A stretch of DNA of 64,000 bases from Bacillus safensis (GTDB taxonomy: Bacteria; Bacillota; Bacilli; Bacillales; Bacillaceae), in assembly GCA_030159235.1 (NCBI GenBank), contig BSBG01000003.1, positions 372,001 to 436,000 on the forward strand, in the 5' to 3' direction. The translations under genes were made by a program, and so were the position numbers. The first letter of the stretch is position 1. The number at the start of each line of letters is the position of its first letter. Under the pieces are notes generated by a model. The model was not told the DNA's origin. It saw only the letters and a list, made by a program, of their open reading frames with translations, and ran no database searches. Shown here one piece after another: positions 48,694 to 58,888 of this stretch.

Positions 48694-49236
48694 TTAGATG
48701 ACAGCGTCAATTTTTGTGACTTTCCAATTTTTTGGTCCTTTTTCGTACGTAACAGTTCTTTTTACTTTGCGTCCATCAAGTGTTGGGACAGTGAACTCAT
48801 ATGTGCGGACCGTTTGTTTCTTAGAAACAAGTTTAGGTGTAGCTTTTTCCCAATTGAGCATGTTGTCTCCGTCACCGACTGGAACCGCCATTTTGCCTTT
48901 ATGAACAATGAACTGATAGTCTTTTAAACCATGTTTGATGGCATCATTTGTGAAAACCTGAGATAGGTAGCTGTTTAATTTTTTCTTTGTATCAAACGTT
49001 TTAGAAAGATAGTTGTACGTCATGTCTTTATAGCTAAATGATTTTAATTTGTAATTAGAGTGCTCTTTAATTTTGTAGCCTGACATTGCACTCCAAAAGT
49101 GTTCTCGTGCATCAAGGGCAATATGTAACGCTTCTTTATTTGTCAAAGGAGCTGATTTTTTGGAAGCGGCCAATGTTGTCGTTTGTAATGAGATCATAAG
49201 CATAATAGCAGTTAATAAAACAAATAATTTTTTCAA
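48694..49236 (-). CDS. iseA: IseA (YoeB)-like DL-endopeptidase inhibitor
   Basis: 180 residues with a signal peptide (LFVLLTAIMLMISLQTTTLA) and the IseA pattern: LTNKEALHIALDAREHFW, then FIVHKGKMAVPVG and a final strand. IseA is secreted and blocks D,L-endopeptidases such as LytF and CwlO at the wall, limiting autolysis. A WalR box upstream agrees with the WalRK repression known for B. subtilis iseA. ATG 49236 follows AAAGGAGGC. Confidence 0.82.
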   Translation of the reverse strand: MKKLFVLLTAIMLMISLQTTTLAASKKSAPLTNKEALHIALDAREHFWSAMSGYKIKEHSNYKLKSFSYKDMTYNYLSKTFDTKKKLNSYLSQVFTNDAIKHGLKDYQFIVHKGKMAVPVGDGDNMLNWEKATPKLVSKKQTVRTYEFTVPTLDGRKVKRTVTYEKGPKNWKVTKIDAVI

Positions 49237-49290
49237 GGCGATTGCCTCCTTTTCTCAATGAAAACTTCTTATGTTACAAATGTTACAATA

Positions 49291-49307
49291 ATTACAGTGA
49301 TATTACA
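49291..49307 (-). promoter_or_regulatory. WalR box upstream of iseA
   Basis: On the minus strand TGTAAT-ATCAC-TGTAAT fits the WalR consensus TGTWAH-N5-TGTWAH perfectly, about 55 bases before the start codon. Confidence 0.75.
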
Positions 49308-49530
49308 AGTATTAAATCTAAATGTTTTTTATTTCTTTTGTTTCTATTTATATAACGTTTGAGGAAGACAAAAAGTTTTCATTTTTTTATTTTTCTTCTT
49401 AATAACTATTTAACCGTTCTAAAGAAGAATGAAACTTCTTTTGGAAAAATTTCTATTTAGACGTTTAACACTCTTTTTTATTTATGACATATACTGTCGT
49501 GATGAATGTCTAAAGAAAGTGGTGTTTAAT

Positions 49531-49980
49531 ATGTATCATCCGTATGAAAGTGTGTGGAATGGGTACTCATATGATAGGCAGATGCAAGGATTTCCATCTG
49601 TTGGTATTCCTCAAGGTGGAGGGTTTCCTGGGTTTCCGATCGGTGGAGGAGGTACTTTGCCAGGGCAAGGTTCAGGCGGACACTCAGCACCGCCGGCACC
49701 GCCGCAGCATATCATTTCGCAGTATCAGCAAGCACTCTCTCAGCCTCAAAGTATGCAGTCGCTTATATCTGGGCAAGGTGTTGGGGCAGGCCATCAAACT
49801 GTACAATTTGCAGCGGGATGTAATAGAAGATGGACGATTGTATTAATGAGAAACGGTCAAGTATTTTTAATGTATATCCTTTCTTCACAGCCATTTGGCA
49901 GAACGACTGGCTTTATATGGCCGAACTTTACATTTGGTTCCTTCCCAAGTTCAAGTATTCTTGCATATTCTTGTGGATAA
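49531..49980 (+). CDS. Gly/Pro/Gln-rich protein with conserved C-terminal domain
   Basis: 149 residues. The N-terminal 60 are Gly/Pro-rich (GIPQGGGFPGFPIGGGG), the middle is Gln-rich (YQQALSQPQSMQSL), and the last 45 have globular character (RRWTIVLMRNGQVFLMYIL, ending SILAYSCG). No signal peptide. ATG 49531 is chosen because the protein-like composition begins there; the upstream frame from 49429 is doubtful. The resemblance in style to the Gly-rich protein at 31.0 kb suggests a spore or surface structural role; not proven. Confidence 0.6.
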   Translation: MYHPYESVWNGYSYDRQMQGFPSVGIPQGGGFPGFPIGGGGTLPGQGSGGHSAPPAPPQHIISQYQQALSQPQSMQSLISGQGVGAGHQTVQFAAGCNRRWTIVLMRNGQVFLMYILSSQPFGRTTGFIWPNFTFGSFPSSSILAYSCG

Positions 49981-49982
49981 AA

Positions 49983-50032
49983 GAAAAAGCCGGTTCTCAT
50001 CAGCAGATGATGAAATACCGGCTTTTTTTAAT
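49983..50032. terminator. Bidirectional terminator before lexA end
   Basis: AAAAAGCCGGT and ACCGGCTTTTTTT pair; the loop contains a TCATCA/TGATGA inner pairing. Confidence 0.85.
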
Positions 50033-50648
50033 GAATATTTCGAAAAACCCCAATCACTTTACCTAGTATACTCACATTCTGTAAAATAATCGGTTCCATT
50101 GATGGATTCTCTGGCTGTAATCTAAAGTGTGTATCTTCTTTATAAAAACGTTTCACTGTCGCTTCATCTTCCTCTGTCATGGCGACCACAATATCTCCAT
50201 TGTTAGCGGTGCTTTGCTGACGTACAATGACATAGTCCTTGTCCAAAATACCTGCATCAATCATACTTTCTCCCATAATTTCAAGCATAAACACTTGTTC
50301 ATCTGGTGCTGCAAACGTCTCTGGAAGAGGGAAATATTCTTCTACATTTTCAACAGCTGTGATAGGCAGGCCGGCTGTTACTTTTCCGATGACTGGAACG
50401 TTCATTACAGCACTCTTTGGAATATTCATTTCCTCTTCATCTAGTATTTCGATCGCTCTAGGTTTTGTCGGGTCTCTTCTAATTAAGCCCTTCGTTTCTA
50501 GTCTAGCTAAATGTCCATGGACTGTTGAACTGGATGCTAGACCGACAGCTTCTCCAATTTCACGAACGGATGGGGGATAACCCTTGCTTTTCACTTCATT
50601 TTTGATGAATTTCAGGATATCGAGTTGTCTTTTTGATAGCTTCGTCAT
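50028..50648 (-). CDS. lexA: LexA, SOS repressor
   Basis: 206 residues. The N-terminal winged helix is [20 protein letters not shown]; the self-cleavage bond is Ala-Gly in KVTAGLPI, and the peptidase dyad is Ser in GESMIDAG and Lys in TVKRF. RecA-stimulated cleavage derepresses SOS genes. The start ATG 50648 gives [11 protein letters not shown] as in B. subtilis and has GAGGTG 6 bases upstream; ATG 50651 is too close. Divergent from yneA with LexA boxes between. Confidence 0.96.
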   Translation of the reverse strand: MTKLSKRQLDILKFIKNEVKSKGYPPSVREIGEAVGLASSSTVHGHLARLETKGLIRRDPTKPRAIEILDEEEMNIPKSAVMNVPVIGKVTAGLPITAVENVEEYFPLPETFAAPDEQVFMLEIMGESMIDAGILDKDYVIVRQQSTANNGDIVVAMTEEDEATVKRFYKEDTHFRLQPENPSMEPIILQNVSILGKVIGVFRNIH

Positions 50649-50736
50649 CATTTGCACCTCAAAACGTCAATTTTAAAGAAATTATAGCATGTTTTTCCTA
50701 ACAGTACAAACATAGGTTCGAAAAAAACGTTTGACA

Positions 50737-50750
50737 GAAACGTTTGTTCG
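50737..50750 (-). promoter_or_regulatory. LexA box between lexA and yneA
   Basis: CGAACAAACGTTTC on the minus strand fits the Bacillus LexA box CGAACRNRYGTTYC fully. A weaker match (CGAACGCATATTCT) lies at 50776-50789. They should control both divergent genes. Confidence 0.88.
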
Positions 50751-50807
50751 TATTTATAATGAGTGACAGAAAGAGCGAACGCATATTCTATTAGGAGAGA
50801 TGACATT

Positions 50808-51784
<977 letters not shown>

Positions 51785-51853
51785 AGCGTGATTTGTTGTC
51801 AAAATGATGGATATTTAGTAGTATGTAGAGAAAATGCTTTAAAGGAGTTTGTC

Positions 51854-52084
51854 ATGATTTCTAAAGAACAGCTTGCAAGAATAAATGAGCTTTCAAAAAA
51901 GTCGAAAGAGACCGGTTTATCAGACGCAGAAAAAACAGAACAAAAGCTGTTGAGAGAAGAGTATTTAAAAGCTTTTCGTTCTTCTATGAAAAATACACTT
52001 AAAACTGTAAAAATCGTTGACCCTGAAGGAAACGATGTCACACCAGAAAAATTAAAAAGAGAAAGAGATCAGAACCTTCATTAA
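51854..52084 (+). CDS. ynzC: YnzC, DUF896 protein
   Basis: 76 residues of two helices, the DUF896 fold: KEQLARINELSKKSKETGL and LREEYLKAFRSSMKNTL. Last gene of the yneA operon in B. subtilis. ATG 51854 follows AAAGGAG by 6-7 bases. Function unknown. Confidence 0.9.
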   Translation: MISKEQLARINELSKKSKETGLSDAEKTEQKLLREEYLKAFRSSMKNTLKTVKIVDPEGNDVTPEKLKRERDQNLH

Positions 52085-52106
52085 GGCTTTGATTTCTTGA
52101 ATTTTG

Positions 52107-52138
52107 AAAAGATGGGAAGATTATTCTCATCTTTTTTC
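52107..52138 (+). terminator. Terminator of yneA-yneB-ynzC
   Basis: AAGATGGGAA and TTCTCATCTT pair (one mismatch) followed by TTTTC. Confidence 0.65.
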
Positions 52139-52209
52139 ATATTTGCATAACTTTTTAGGTGATCGATAAACTAAATGTGACAAAATCCTTCTTTTTCAGC
52201 GTGAAATAG

Positions 52210-52238
52210 TTGTGAAAAAAGGACAGTAGATTTATGAT
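52210..52238 (+). promoter_or_regulatory. Probable tkt promoter
   Basis: TTGTGA (52210-52215), 17 bases, TATGAT (52233-52238): a good sigma-A promoter about 30 bases before the tkt start. Confidence 0.65.
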
Positions 52239-52271
52239 AATGGTGTACACAAGATACGGAAGGGGATTTAT

Positions 52272-54275
52272 ATGGAAACGATTGAATTGAAATCTATTGC
52301 AACAATACGTACTCTCTCCATAGACGCAATTGAAAAAGCGAATTCCGGTCACCCTGGAATGCCGATGGGTGCTGCACCAATGGCATACGCTTTATGGACG
52401 AATCACTTAAACGTAAGTCCGCAAAATCCAAATTGGTTTAACAGAGATCGCTTTGTTTTATCTGCGGGACATGGTTCTATGCTTCTATATAGCATGCTTC
52501 ATTTAAGCGGATACAACCTGAGCATCGAAGATTTGAAACAATTCCGCCAATGGGGAAGCAAAACACCTGGACACCCTGAATTTGGACATACAGAGGGCGT
52601 TGATGCCACAACAGGTCCTTTAGGCCAGGGGATTGCTATGGCAGTAGGGATGGCACTTGCAGAAAGACATCTTGCGGAAACGTATAACAAAGACAACTTT
52701 CATGTTGTAGATCACTATACATACAGCATTTGTGGAGATGGAGACTTAATGGAGGGAATTTCCTCTGAAGCTGCTTCACTTGCTGGTCATTTGGGCTTAG
52801 GCCGTTTAATCGTTCTTTACGATTCAAATGATATTTCTTTAGATGGCGACCTAGATCGTTCATTCTCTGAAAATGTGAAGAATCGTTTTGAAGCAATGAA
52901 CTGGGAAGTTCTTTACGTGAAAGACGGCAACAACATTGAAGAAGTAACGGCTGCTATTGAAAAAGCGAAACAAAACACAGACAAACCTACATTAATCGAA
53001 GTGAAAACAACGATCGGTTTCGGTTCGCCAAACCGTGCAGGAACGTCTGGTGTGCATGGTGCACCGCTTGGTAGTGAGGAAGCTAAGCTGACGAAGGATG
53101 CTTACTCTTGGACGTTTGAAGAAGATTTCCATGTACCTTCCGAAGTATACGATCATTTCAAAGAAGCTGTAAAAGACGCTGGTCAGAAAAAAGAAGCAGC
53201 TTGGAATGAATTATTTGAGCAATATGAAAAAGAATACCCTGAGCTTGCAGCACAGTTGAAGCTTGCGATTGAAGGAAAGCTTCCTGAGAATTGGGATCAA
53301 GAGGTTCCTGTTTATGAAGCAGGTTCAAGCCTTGCCTCTCGCGCTTCTTCAGGCGAAGTATTAAATGGCATTGCGAAGCAAGTACCTTTCTTCATTGGTG
53401 GGTCTGCTGACCTTGCTGGATCAAATAAAACAACGATTAAAAACACTGACGACTTTGGTAAAAATAATTATGCTGGCAAGAATATTTGGTTTGGTGTCAG
53501 AGAATTTGCAATGGGTGCGGCGCTCAATGGTATGGCACTTCATGGTGGCCTTCGTGTATTCGGCGGAACGTTCTTTGTTTTCTCAGATTATTTAAGACCA
53601 GCTATTCGTCTTGCTGCCTTAATGGGACTTCCAGTCACATACGTCTTTACTCATGATAGTATCGCTGTTGGTGAAGATGGTCCGACGCATGAGCCGGTTG
53701 AACAGCTTGCTTCATTGCGTGCAATGCCTAACCTTTCAGTTATTCGCCCAGCGGATGGAAATGAAACGGCTGCAGCGTGGAAACTTGCTGTATCTTCAAC
53801 GGATAAGCCGACAGCACTAGTTCTGACTCGTCAAAACCTTCCAACGATTGACCAGACACCAGAGAAGGCATATGAGGGAGTAGAAAAGGGTGGATACGTT
53901 GTAGTTGAAGCAGCTGATGCACAGCCAGAAGCACTTCTACTCGCTTCAGGATCTGAAGTTGGTTTAGCCATTGAAGCGCAAAAGGCGCTTGAAAAAGAGG
54001 GTATCCGCGCGTCTGTTGTCAGCCTTCCTGCATGGGATCGTTTCGATCAGCAGTCAGACGAATACAAAGAATCCGTTCTTCCTAAAGCAGTGCGTGCACG
54101 TATTGCGATTGAAATGGGCACTTCACTTGGCTGGGAGCGTTACACTGGCCTTGATGGTGATGTGATTGCAATTGATCAATTTGGCGCTTCTGCACCAGGT
54201 GAAACCATTATCGAGAATTACGGATTTACTGTTAGCAATGTGGTCAGCCGTGTGAAAGCGAAGCTAAATAAATAA
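52272..54275 (+). CDS. tkt: Transketolase
   Basis: 667 residues, the usual length. Transketolase moves two-carbon units between pentose-phosphate sugars with thiamine diphosphate. The ThDP site is [13 protein letters not shown] with the later NDIS; the N-terminal NSGHPG and the middle domain [29 protein letters not shown] are typical. ATG 52272 follows GGAAGGGG. Monocistronic, with its own promoter and a strong terminator. Confidence 0.96.
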   Translation: METIELKSIATIRTLSIDAIEKANSGHPGMPMGAAPMAYALWTNHLNVSPQNPNWFNRDRFVLSAGHGSMLLYSMLHLSGYNLSIEDLKQFRQWGSKTPGHPEFGHTEGVDATTGPLGQGIAMAVGMALAERHLAETYNKDNFHVVDHYTYSICGDGDLMEGISSEAASLAGHLGLGRLIVLYDSNDISLDGDLDRSFSENVKNRFEAMNWEVLYVKDGNNIEEVTAAIEKAKQNTDKPTLIEVKTTIGFGSPNRAGTSGVHGAPLGSEEAKLTKDAYSWTFEEDFHVPSEVYDHFKEAVKDAGQKKEAAWNELFEQYEKEYPELAAQLKLAIEGKLPENWDQEVPVYEAGSSLASRASSGEVLNGIAKQVPFFIGGSADLAGSNKTTIKNTDDFGKNNYAGKNIWFGVREFAMGAALNGMALHGGLRVFGGTFFVFSDYLRPAIRLAALMGLPVTYVFTHDSIAVGEDGPTHEPVEQLASLRAMPNLSVIRPADGNETAAAWKLAVSSTDKPTALVLTRQNLPTIDQTPEKAYEGVEKGGYVVVEAADAQPEALLLASGSEVGLAIEAQKALEKEGIRASVVSLPAWDRFDQQSDEYKESVLPKAVRARIAIEMGTSLGWERYTGLDGDVIAIDQFGASAPGETIIENYGFTVSNVVSRVKAKLNK

Positions 54276-54308
54276 TTGATCTCCAAGCATCACGCTTTTT
54301 TGCTATCT

Positions 54309-54347
54309 GTTTGCAGAGCATTTTCATCCGCTCTGCAAACTTTTTTC
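54309..54347 (+). terminator. tkt terminator
   Basis: GTTTGCAGAG and CTCTGCAAAC form a perfect 10-bp stem followed by TTTTTTC. Confidence 0.92.
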
Positions 54348-54445
54348 TTTTTTCTTGTTTTTTTGACAAAACTAGTTTCTTCTTGCTTCATATATAGACA
54401 ATTCTTTCTTTCACATTTTTGTATAATACAAGCAATAAACGAGAT

Positions 54446-54452
54446 TGACGAA
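54446..54452 (+). promoter_or_regulatory. Possible Spo0A box upstream of sirA
   Basis: TGACGAA matches the Spo0A box TGTCGAA in six of seven bases, 22 bases before sirA; a related TTTTGACAAAA lies near 54361. B. subtilis sirA is activated by Spo0A. Confidence 0.35.
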
Positions 54453-54473
54453 ATGTGAAAGGAAGGGATAGAC

Positions 54474-54920
54474 ATGGAACGCCATTATTATATTTATTGG
54501 ATTGAGGATGAATTTGCGCATCATTATTTTGGCAGAGAATCAATTTTGTTTCATTTGTTTGAGTCATTACATTGGACGAACTGCACTGACGATGAGTTAG
54601 TCATGCTTGTGAAGCAAGTGAATTATGTGACGAAACAGATCCCTGCTTTTCATATGCACCAGCGTCTAATGAATAACTTAACGAACATTCACTATACACA
54701 AATAGGCTCGATATACAGCGCTTCTTTACCAGATGGAAAAGGAACTGCAGCATTTATTATAAAAGACCGTTATATTCAAATGTCTGCTACCGGCAGTTAT
54801 GAGGCTGAAGCGGTATTTTTTGAAGTGCTGAGAAAAATTAGTCCTTGCTTCCTCGCGATGGACTTTAGTTCTAAGAAGCACGGGTGGCTCAATCCAGTAA
54901 AAGTGAGGAATTTTGTTTAA
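54474..54920 (+). CDS. sirA: SirA, sporulation inhibitor of DNA replication
   Basis: 148 residues, orthologue of B. subtilis YneE. SirA binds domain I of DnaA and prevents new rounds of replication when sporulation begins. Recognised by MERHYYIYWIEDEFAHHYFG at the start and by its place between tkt and yneF. ATG 54474 follows AAAGGAAGGG. Confidence 0.88.
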   Translation: MERHYYIYWIEDEFAHHYFGRESILFHLFESLHWTNCTDDELVMLVKQVNYVTKQIPAFHMHQRLMNNLTNIHYTQIGSIYSASLPDGKGTAAFIIKDRYIQMSATGSYEAEAVFFEVLRKISPCFLAMDFSSKKHGWLNPVKVRNFV

Positions 54921-55004
54921 AAAAATAAAATTGAACGTGAAATGTTGTATAATAGCCTTTTGTTTAGTACACTTTATACGAGACAACATGAAGGAGGAAG
55001 AATT

Positions 55005-55223
55005 ATGGATTTATGGGTTGTCATCCTTGTAGGCGTAGTTGCACTGCTTGCAGGAGTTGCACTCGGATTCTTTATTGCTCGTAAGTATATGATGAGCTAC
55101 TTGAAAAAGAATCCACCAATTAATGAACAAATGCTTCGAATGATGATGATGCAAATGGGCATGAAACCGTCCCAGAAGAAAATCAATCAAATGATGAAAG
55201 CCATGAACAACCAAGCGAAATAA
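55005..55223 (+). CDS. yneF: YneF, UPF0154 small membrane protein
   Basis: 72 residues with one membrane helix ([20 protein letters not shown]) and a Met/Gln/Lys-rich cytosolic tail ([20 protein letters not shown]). UPF0154 is conserved in Firmicutes, function unknown. ATG 55005 follows AAGGAGGAAG. Confidence 0.92.
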   Translation: MDLWVVILVGVVALLAGVALGFFIARKYMMSYLKKNPPINEQMLRMMMMQMGMKPSQKKINQMMKAMNNQAK

Positions 55224-55268
55224 TACGTACGATATTATGATCATAGATGGAACATGGTTATAAAGAAT

Positions 55269-55289
55269 GGACAAGCGTTGTCCTTTCTT
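55269..55289 (+). terminator. yneF terminator
   Basis: GGACAA and TTGTCC pair around GCG, followed by TTTCTTT. Two more hairpins with T-runs follow at 55317-55362 and 55390-55416; the rest of the yneF-ynzD gap holds nothing else. Confidence 0.65.
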
Positions 55290-55316
55290 TATTCAATTCA
55301 CCTTCATCAGACGCTT

Positions 55317-55362
55317 AAAACCACTGTACTTGCATAAATGAAGCAGGGAAGGTGGTTTTTAT
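55317..55362 (+). terminator. Hairpin downstream of yneF
   Basis: AAAACCACTG and AAGGTGGTTTTT pair at the base of a longer loop. Confidence 0.5.
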
Positions 55363-55389
55363 TATGGCGTCAAGCATCATGTGAAAACA

Positions 55390-55416
55390 AAAAACCCCTG
55401 TGATCAGAGGTTTTTG
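55390..55416. terminator. Hairpin between yneF and ynzD
   Basis: AAAAACCCCTG and CAGAGGTTTTT pair with one mismatch over TGAT; could act in both directions. Confidence 0.6.
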
Positions 55417-55484
55417 TTCGTTTATGGTCACATATATCAACTGTTCTAAAAATTGTGCGAGATGATTGATATCATGAAATATGA

Positions 55485-55652
55485 TTAGTTGGCTGAGTTT
55501 GAGTGTATGTGTCGTTGATATTGTAAGAGGAGATGATCTAGCTGCTGGCTATGTTCGATGGTCACTGTTGATGTCATCCCATTGTGCAAGACAACTTTCC
55601 TCAGCTCTTCTCTTTTTTCTTCGATTTGAGTTAATAATGATGTTTTTACCAA
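55485..55652 (-). CDS. ynzD: YnzD, Spo0E-like aspartyl-phosphate phosphatase
   Basis: About 55 residues of two helices. The family motif SQxLDxLL is present (HSQQLDHLLLQYQ) after IEEKREELRKVV. Spo0E-type phosphatases remove phosphate from Spo0A; B. subtilis YnzD lies at the same place. TTG 55652 is the best start (AAAGGA 8 bases upstream); ATG 55658 and TTG 55673 are in frame. Confidence 0.85.
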   Translation of the reverse strand: MVKTSLLTQIEEKREELRKVVLHNGMTSTVTIEHSQQLDHLLLQYQRHIHSNSAN

Positions 55653-55867
55653 AGTCATGTTCCTTTCATGCAAATCTTGATAAAAAGAATCGATTCTATT
55701 ATATCCATTTTAAGGTTTATTTTCAAATTTAAAGGATTCGTTATCTTGATGTCAAATTAAATTATATAAGGTTTTAAGAGAATAGACCATCTTTATTGAG
55801 ATGTTGTAAAAAAAATGAAATGGTTTTGTCATCTCTTATTGTATATTGTAAGAGGGGGGGTGTTCTT

Positions 55868-56575
55868 TTGACAGATTTGAATTACTTTTTAGCATTTGGA
55901 GCAGGATTTCTTTCTTTTATTTCACCGTGCTGTCTGCCGCTTTATCCAGCGTTTTTATCGTATATTACGGGCGTTAGTATAGATGAAGTGAAATCTGAGA
56001 AGGTGTTGCTCAGAAGAAGAAGTCTGCTTCATACATTATTCTTTTTGGTTGGGTTCTCTATTATATTTATTGCGATTGGTTTTGGGACATCGTTTGTTGG
56101 GAAGTTTTTTTATGATTACCATCAAGCGATTCGTCAAATTGGAGCCATCCTCATTATTTTCTTTGGTTTTATGATTCTTGGTGTATTCAAGCCTTCTTTC
56201 CTCATGGGGGAGAAGAGAATGCAGTTCAAAAATCGTCCCGCTGGTTTTTTTGGATCGGTTCTCATCGGGATGGGCTTTGCCGCTGGATGGACACCTTGTA
56301 CTGGACCTATTTTATCTGCTGTCATCACACTTGCTGGTAACAATCCTGAGTCCGCTGTCACGTATATGATTGCGTATGTATTTGGATTTGCCGTCCCGTT
56401 TTTTGTTCTTTCCTTTTTTATTACGAAAATGGCGTGGATCAGAAAGCGTCAGCAGCTCATCATGAGAATTGGCGGAGTCATTATGATTGTGGTAGGGATA
56501 TTGCTGTTCTTTGATCTTCTGACATGGATTATCATTATGTTCTCATCATTGTTTGGTGGCTTTACCGGCTTTTGA
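55868..56575 (+). CDS. ccdA: CcdA, thiol-disulfide transfer membrane protein
   Basis: 235 residues with six membrane segments. The redox cysteines are in [11 protein letters not shown] (segment 1) and GWTPCTGP (segment 4). CcdA passes electrons from thioredoxin to extracytoplasmic proteins (ResA, StoA) for cytochrome c and spore cortex maturation. TTG 55868 is 7 bases after GAGGGGGGG and matches the B. subtilis start; the frame upstream to 55796 is not used. Confidence 0.93.
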   Translation: MTDLNYFLAFGAGFLSFISPCCLPLYPAFLSYITGVSIDEVKSEKVLLRRRSLLHTLFFLVGFSIIFIAIGFGTSFVGKFFYDYHQAIRQIGAILIIFFGFMILGVFKPSFLMGEKRMQFKNRPAGFFGSVLIGMGFAAGWTPCTGPILSAVITLAGNNPESAVTYMIAYVFGFAVPFFVLSFFITKMAWIRKRQQLIMRIGGVIMIVVGILLFFDLLTWIIIMFSSLFGGFTGF

Positions 56576-56669
56576 AATCGTTTTCTACAGTCGCGGCGAA
56601 TGGTTTTTTTTCGTCAATTGGAGTATATTATACATAGGCTGACCTTAAAGAATAAAGGAATGATTTGAT

Positions 56670-57152
56670 ATGATGATCTTGATCTCTTCTATAATTGCGG
56701 TATGTATGGCAGTGGCTGTTATGTTTATTCGCATTAAGTCATCTGCAAAACCTGCAACCGCCAAAAAAATTATCTTACCTCCTATTTTCATGAGCACTGG
56801 TGCACTGATGTTTTTTGTTCCTATGTTTCGAGTAACTGGAGCTGAATTTCTAGAAGCGATCACAGTGGGCATGTTTTTCTCCATCTTTTTAATCAAAACA
56901 TCGAAGTTTGAAATTAGAGGCAATGACATTTACTTAAAGCGGTCAAAAGCATTTGTGTTCATTCTCATTGGACTTCTTGTCCTTCGTATTGGTATGAAGA
57001 CCATCCTGAGTTCTTCTATTGATTATGGTTCGTTAAGCGGGATGTTTTGGATTCTTGCCTTTGGCATGATCGTGCCTTGGAGAGTAGCCATGTATTTGTC
57101 GTTTAGAAAGCTGTCTAAACAATTAGATCCACAGCAGATTCAAATGAATTAA
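56670..57152 (+). CDS. ccdC: CcdC-like membrane protein
   Basis: 160 residues with four to five membrane segments (KKIILPPIFMSTGALMFFVP, FVFILIGLLVLRI). Orthologue of B. subtilis CcdC (YneJ), third gene of the ccdA region. In B. subtilis the CheY-like ccdB (yneI) lies between ccdA and ccdC; here only 94 bases separate them, so ccdB is absent. Confidence 0.85.
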   Translation: MMILISSIIAVCMAVAVMFIRIKSSAKPATAKKIILPPIFMSTGALMFFVPMFRVTGAEFLEAITVGMFFSIFLIKTSKFEIRGNDIYLKRSKAFVFILIGLLVLRIGMKTILSSSIDYGSLSGMFWILAFGMIVPWRVAMYLSFRKLSKQLDPQQIQMN

Positions 57153-57181
57153 ACCTCCTTTTAATAAAGGAGGTTATTTTA
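57151..57181. terminator. Bidirectional terminator, ccdC / yneK
   Basis: AACCTCCTTT and AAGGAGGTT pair over 5-6 bases with T-rich flanks on both strands. Confidence 0.85.
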
Positions 57182-57602
57182 ATAACGATTCATATGGCGA
57201 GGGATCAATGTTTTTTTCTTGAAGGCGCTTCAGTAAAAACTTATGATCCCGCTTTGGTGTAGCGATAATATAGCCGCGAATGATTAAGTCTAAATTAATG
57301 TTGGCCGCCTGTTCTTTTAAAGCCAGCTCGCCAATTTTACCCGCAATTTTCTCTTTGGCAACATCTCTAAACAGCTCTGGAACAGGTAATACGAGTTCAT
57401 TCAACAGCTGTTTGTCCTCATCCCGCCATAGGTGAAGGCTCTTTTGAATATATTCATCCTGCCAATCAAGTTCTGATTTCCCATCTTCCTTTGGCAATCG
57501 TTTTAAAAATTTGCGAAACATAAAGAAGCCACCGATTGCTAGTAATCCGATCATCACTGTACCCCAAAATAAAATGAACCACAAAAACCAGCCGCTTAAC
57601 AT
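57174..57602 (-). CDS. yneK: YneK, DUF2621 protein
   Basis: 142 residues with one N-terminal membrane segment (WFLWFILFWGTVMIGLLAIGG) and a soluble domain (LDWQDEYIQKSLHLWRDED). Matches B. subtilis YneK in place and content; role unknown. The gap on to cotM (57603-57854) shows no further gene. Confidence 0.85.
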   Translation of the reverse strand: MLSGWFLWFILFWGTVMIGLLAIGGFFMFRKFLKRLPKEDGKSELDWQDEYIQKSLHLWRDEDKQLLNELVLPVPELFRDVAKEKIAGKIGELALKEQAANINLDLIIRGYIIATPKRDHKFLLKRLQEKNIDPSPYESLLK

Positions 57603-57827
57603 GTTCTCACCCCTTATCTCTTCATTTTATTTTACATGAAGAGATGATAGAAGAAAATAACAAAAATGTATGTCTCTCAACTCTATAAATGCCCTTTTTC
57701 GTTGATAGCTGCCCATTTACTAGAATGACCCAAACCAATTAGTAGAAAAAGAATACATTATCATATAGCGATTCTACTATTTGGCCATGGTGGTTCGCAA
57801 AAGGGATTGACTTGAAATGAACGGAAG

Positions 57828-57855
57828 AGAGCCCACCTAAATGAAGGTGGGCTCT
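57828..57855 (-). terminator. Hairpin after cotM
   Basis: AGAGCCCACCT and AGGTGGGCTCT form an 11-bp stem over 6 bases at the end of cotM; the T-run on the minus strand is weak. Confidence 0.6.
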
Positions 57856-58256
57856 TAATGTTTGAAATGCGGGATTTGAAAGGAAAATGCACCGCTTGGA
57901 TGCTCGGAACATCTTTTAATTTTTATCGATATGATTCGGTTGTCATAATCTGTTTCAATGTCTTTGTCGTTTAAATAAAAAGGGAGCATCACGCTTTTTT
58001 CAATTGGCTGTTCGCCTTCATTATTTGGTTTTTGTACTGTGTAAGTTAAAGTCAGCTCATGTCCAGCGAAGGTCAGCTTTACATCAGTGATCGATATAGT
58101 GGAGACATCGATCTCGATAATATAATCACGGCTTGTTTCATAAAGATCAATTGGGAGGTGTTCATCATACCAGGCAAATGGATCATCCATTAAGACATTG
58201 AGCCAATCATCTATTTCAAGGAAATCAGAGGAATTCGATTGCTTTTCATTCTCCAT
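57855..58256 (-). CDS. cotM: CotM, spore outer-coat protein
   Basis: 133 residues related to alpha-crystallin small heat-shock proteins: DYIIEIDVSTISITDVKLTF and RIISIKIKRC strands. CotM shapes the outer spore coat and is made under sigma-K with GerE in B. subtilis. ATG 58256 is preferred over the upstream ATG at 58280: GGAGGAG lies 5-6 bases before it and MENEKQ is a coat-like start. Confidence 0.88.
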   Translation of the reverse strand: MENEKQSNSSDFLEIDDWLNVLMDDPFAWYDEHLPIDLYETSRDYIIEIDVSTISITDVKLTFAGHELTLTYTVQKPNNEGEQPIEKSVMLPFYLNDKDIETDYDNRIISIKIKRCSEHPSGAFSFQIPHFKH

Positions 58257-58324
58257 AAACACTCCTCCATCACATCTCATAATAAATCATATGATGAAAA
58301 CTGAAATGTGTGAAAGACCTAAAA

Positions 58325-58347
58325 CATCCCGTTTGGTCACGGGATGA
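58325..58347 (-). terminator. Terminator of sspO-sspP
   Basis: CATCCCG and CGGGATG pair over 9 bases; TTTT follows on the minus strand. Confidence 0.7.
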
Positions 58348-58358
58348 GAGGGGAATGT

Positions 58359-58505
58359 TTACATATCATGATGGGAATTGTGCTTTTGCCTTGTATGGTT
58401 GCGGTTTTTCACTTTTTTACTGCCTGATAATGGCTCAGGTTGCCCGCCTTGGTGCTCCTTAGGAGAGTTTTGACGGATGTCTTTTCCTGTGTTTTTATTC
58501 GTCAT
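58359..58505 (-). CDS. sspP: SspP, small acid-soluble spore protein P
   Basis: 48 residues, the B. subtilis length, too short for the longer-ORF view. Recognised by [20 protein letters not shown] and the His-rich end. A minor forespore SASP (CotL). ATG 58505 follows AAAGGAG. Second gene of the sspO-sspP operon, 17 bases after sspO. Confidence 0.9.
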   Translation of the reverse strand: MTNKNTGKDIRQNSPKEHQGGQPEPLSGSKKVKNRNHTRQKHNSHHDM

Positions 58506-58522
58506 GATGTTAGGCTCCTTTC

Positions 58523-58669
58523 TTATTGATTCTTTTTGCGTTTTTTATTGTTTTGTCTTTGTTCTTCTGTTAAAACGAGTTGATCATCTTCCGTGTAGCC
58601 TGCACCATTACCCTGGCTTTTGGCTGCGTTCATGCCGTCAATGACATGGTTTGCTTTGCGTTTTGTCAT
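58523..58669 (-). CDS. sspO: SspO, small acid-soluble spore protein O
   Basis: 48 residues: [20 protein letters not shown], then a Gln/Lys/Asn-rich tail, as in B. subtilis SspO (CotK). Made in the forespore under sigma-G; a fine sigma-G promoter is upstream. ATG 58669 follows GAGGTGATA by about 5 bases. Confidence 0.92.
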   Translation of the reverse strand: MTKRKANHVIDGMNAAKSQGNGAGYTEDDQLVLTEEQRQNNKKRKKNQ

Positions 58670-58687
58670 GTTCTATCACCTCATTTG

Positions 58688-58718
58688 TAGTATGAACCCG
58701 CCTCGCTTCGTTTATGAA
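58688..58718 (-). promoter_or_regulatory. Sigma-G promoter of sspO
   Basis: On the minus strand TTCATA, 18 bases, CATACTA. The -10 is an exact sigma-G match and the position, about 20 bases before sspO, is right. Confidence 0.75.
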
Positions 58719-58736
58719 AGTAATCATTTCCTAATG

Positions 58737-58751
58737 ATAAGTTAAACTTAT
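58737..58751 (+). promoter_or_regulatory. CcpC box upstream of citB
   Basis: ATAAGTTAAACTTAT fits the CcpC dyad ATAA-N7-TTAT exactly; a further TTAT half-site near 58779 resembles the second contact at B. subtilis citB. CcpC represses citB unless citrate is high. Confidence 0.75.
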
Positions 58752-58888
58752 TGAATTTAATAAAAGCATTGTTATTTACTTATGTATGAATTTGTTTTAA
58801 GATGAAATTGTGAGAAAATTGTGGTGAAATACGACGATTTTTCTGAGAATTGAAATTGATCTTGATCATCAAAAGGGGGATTTTGGAC

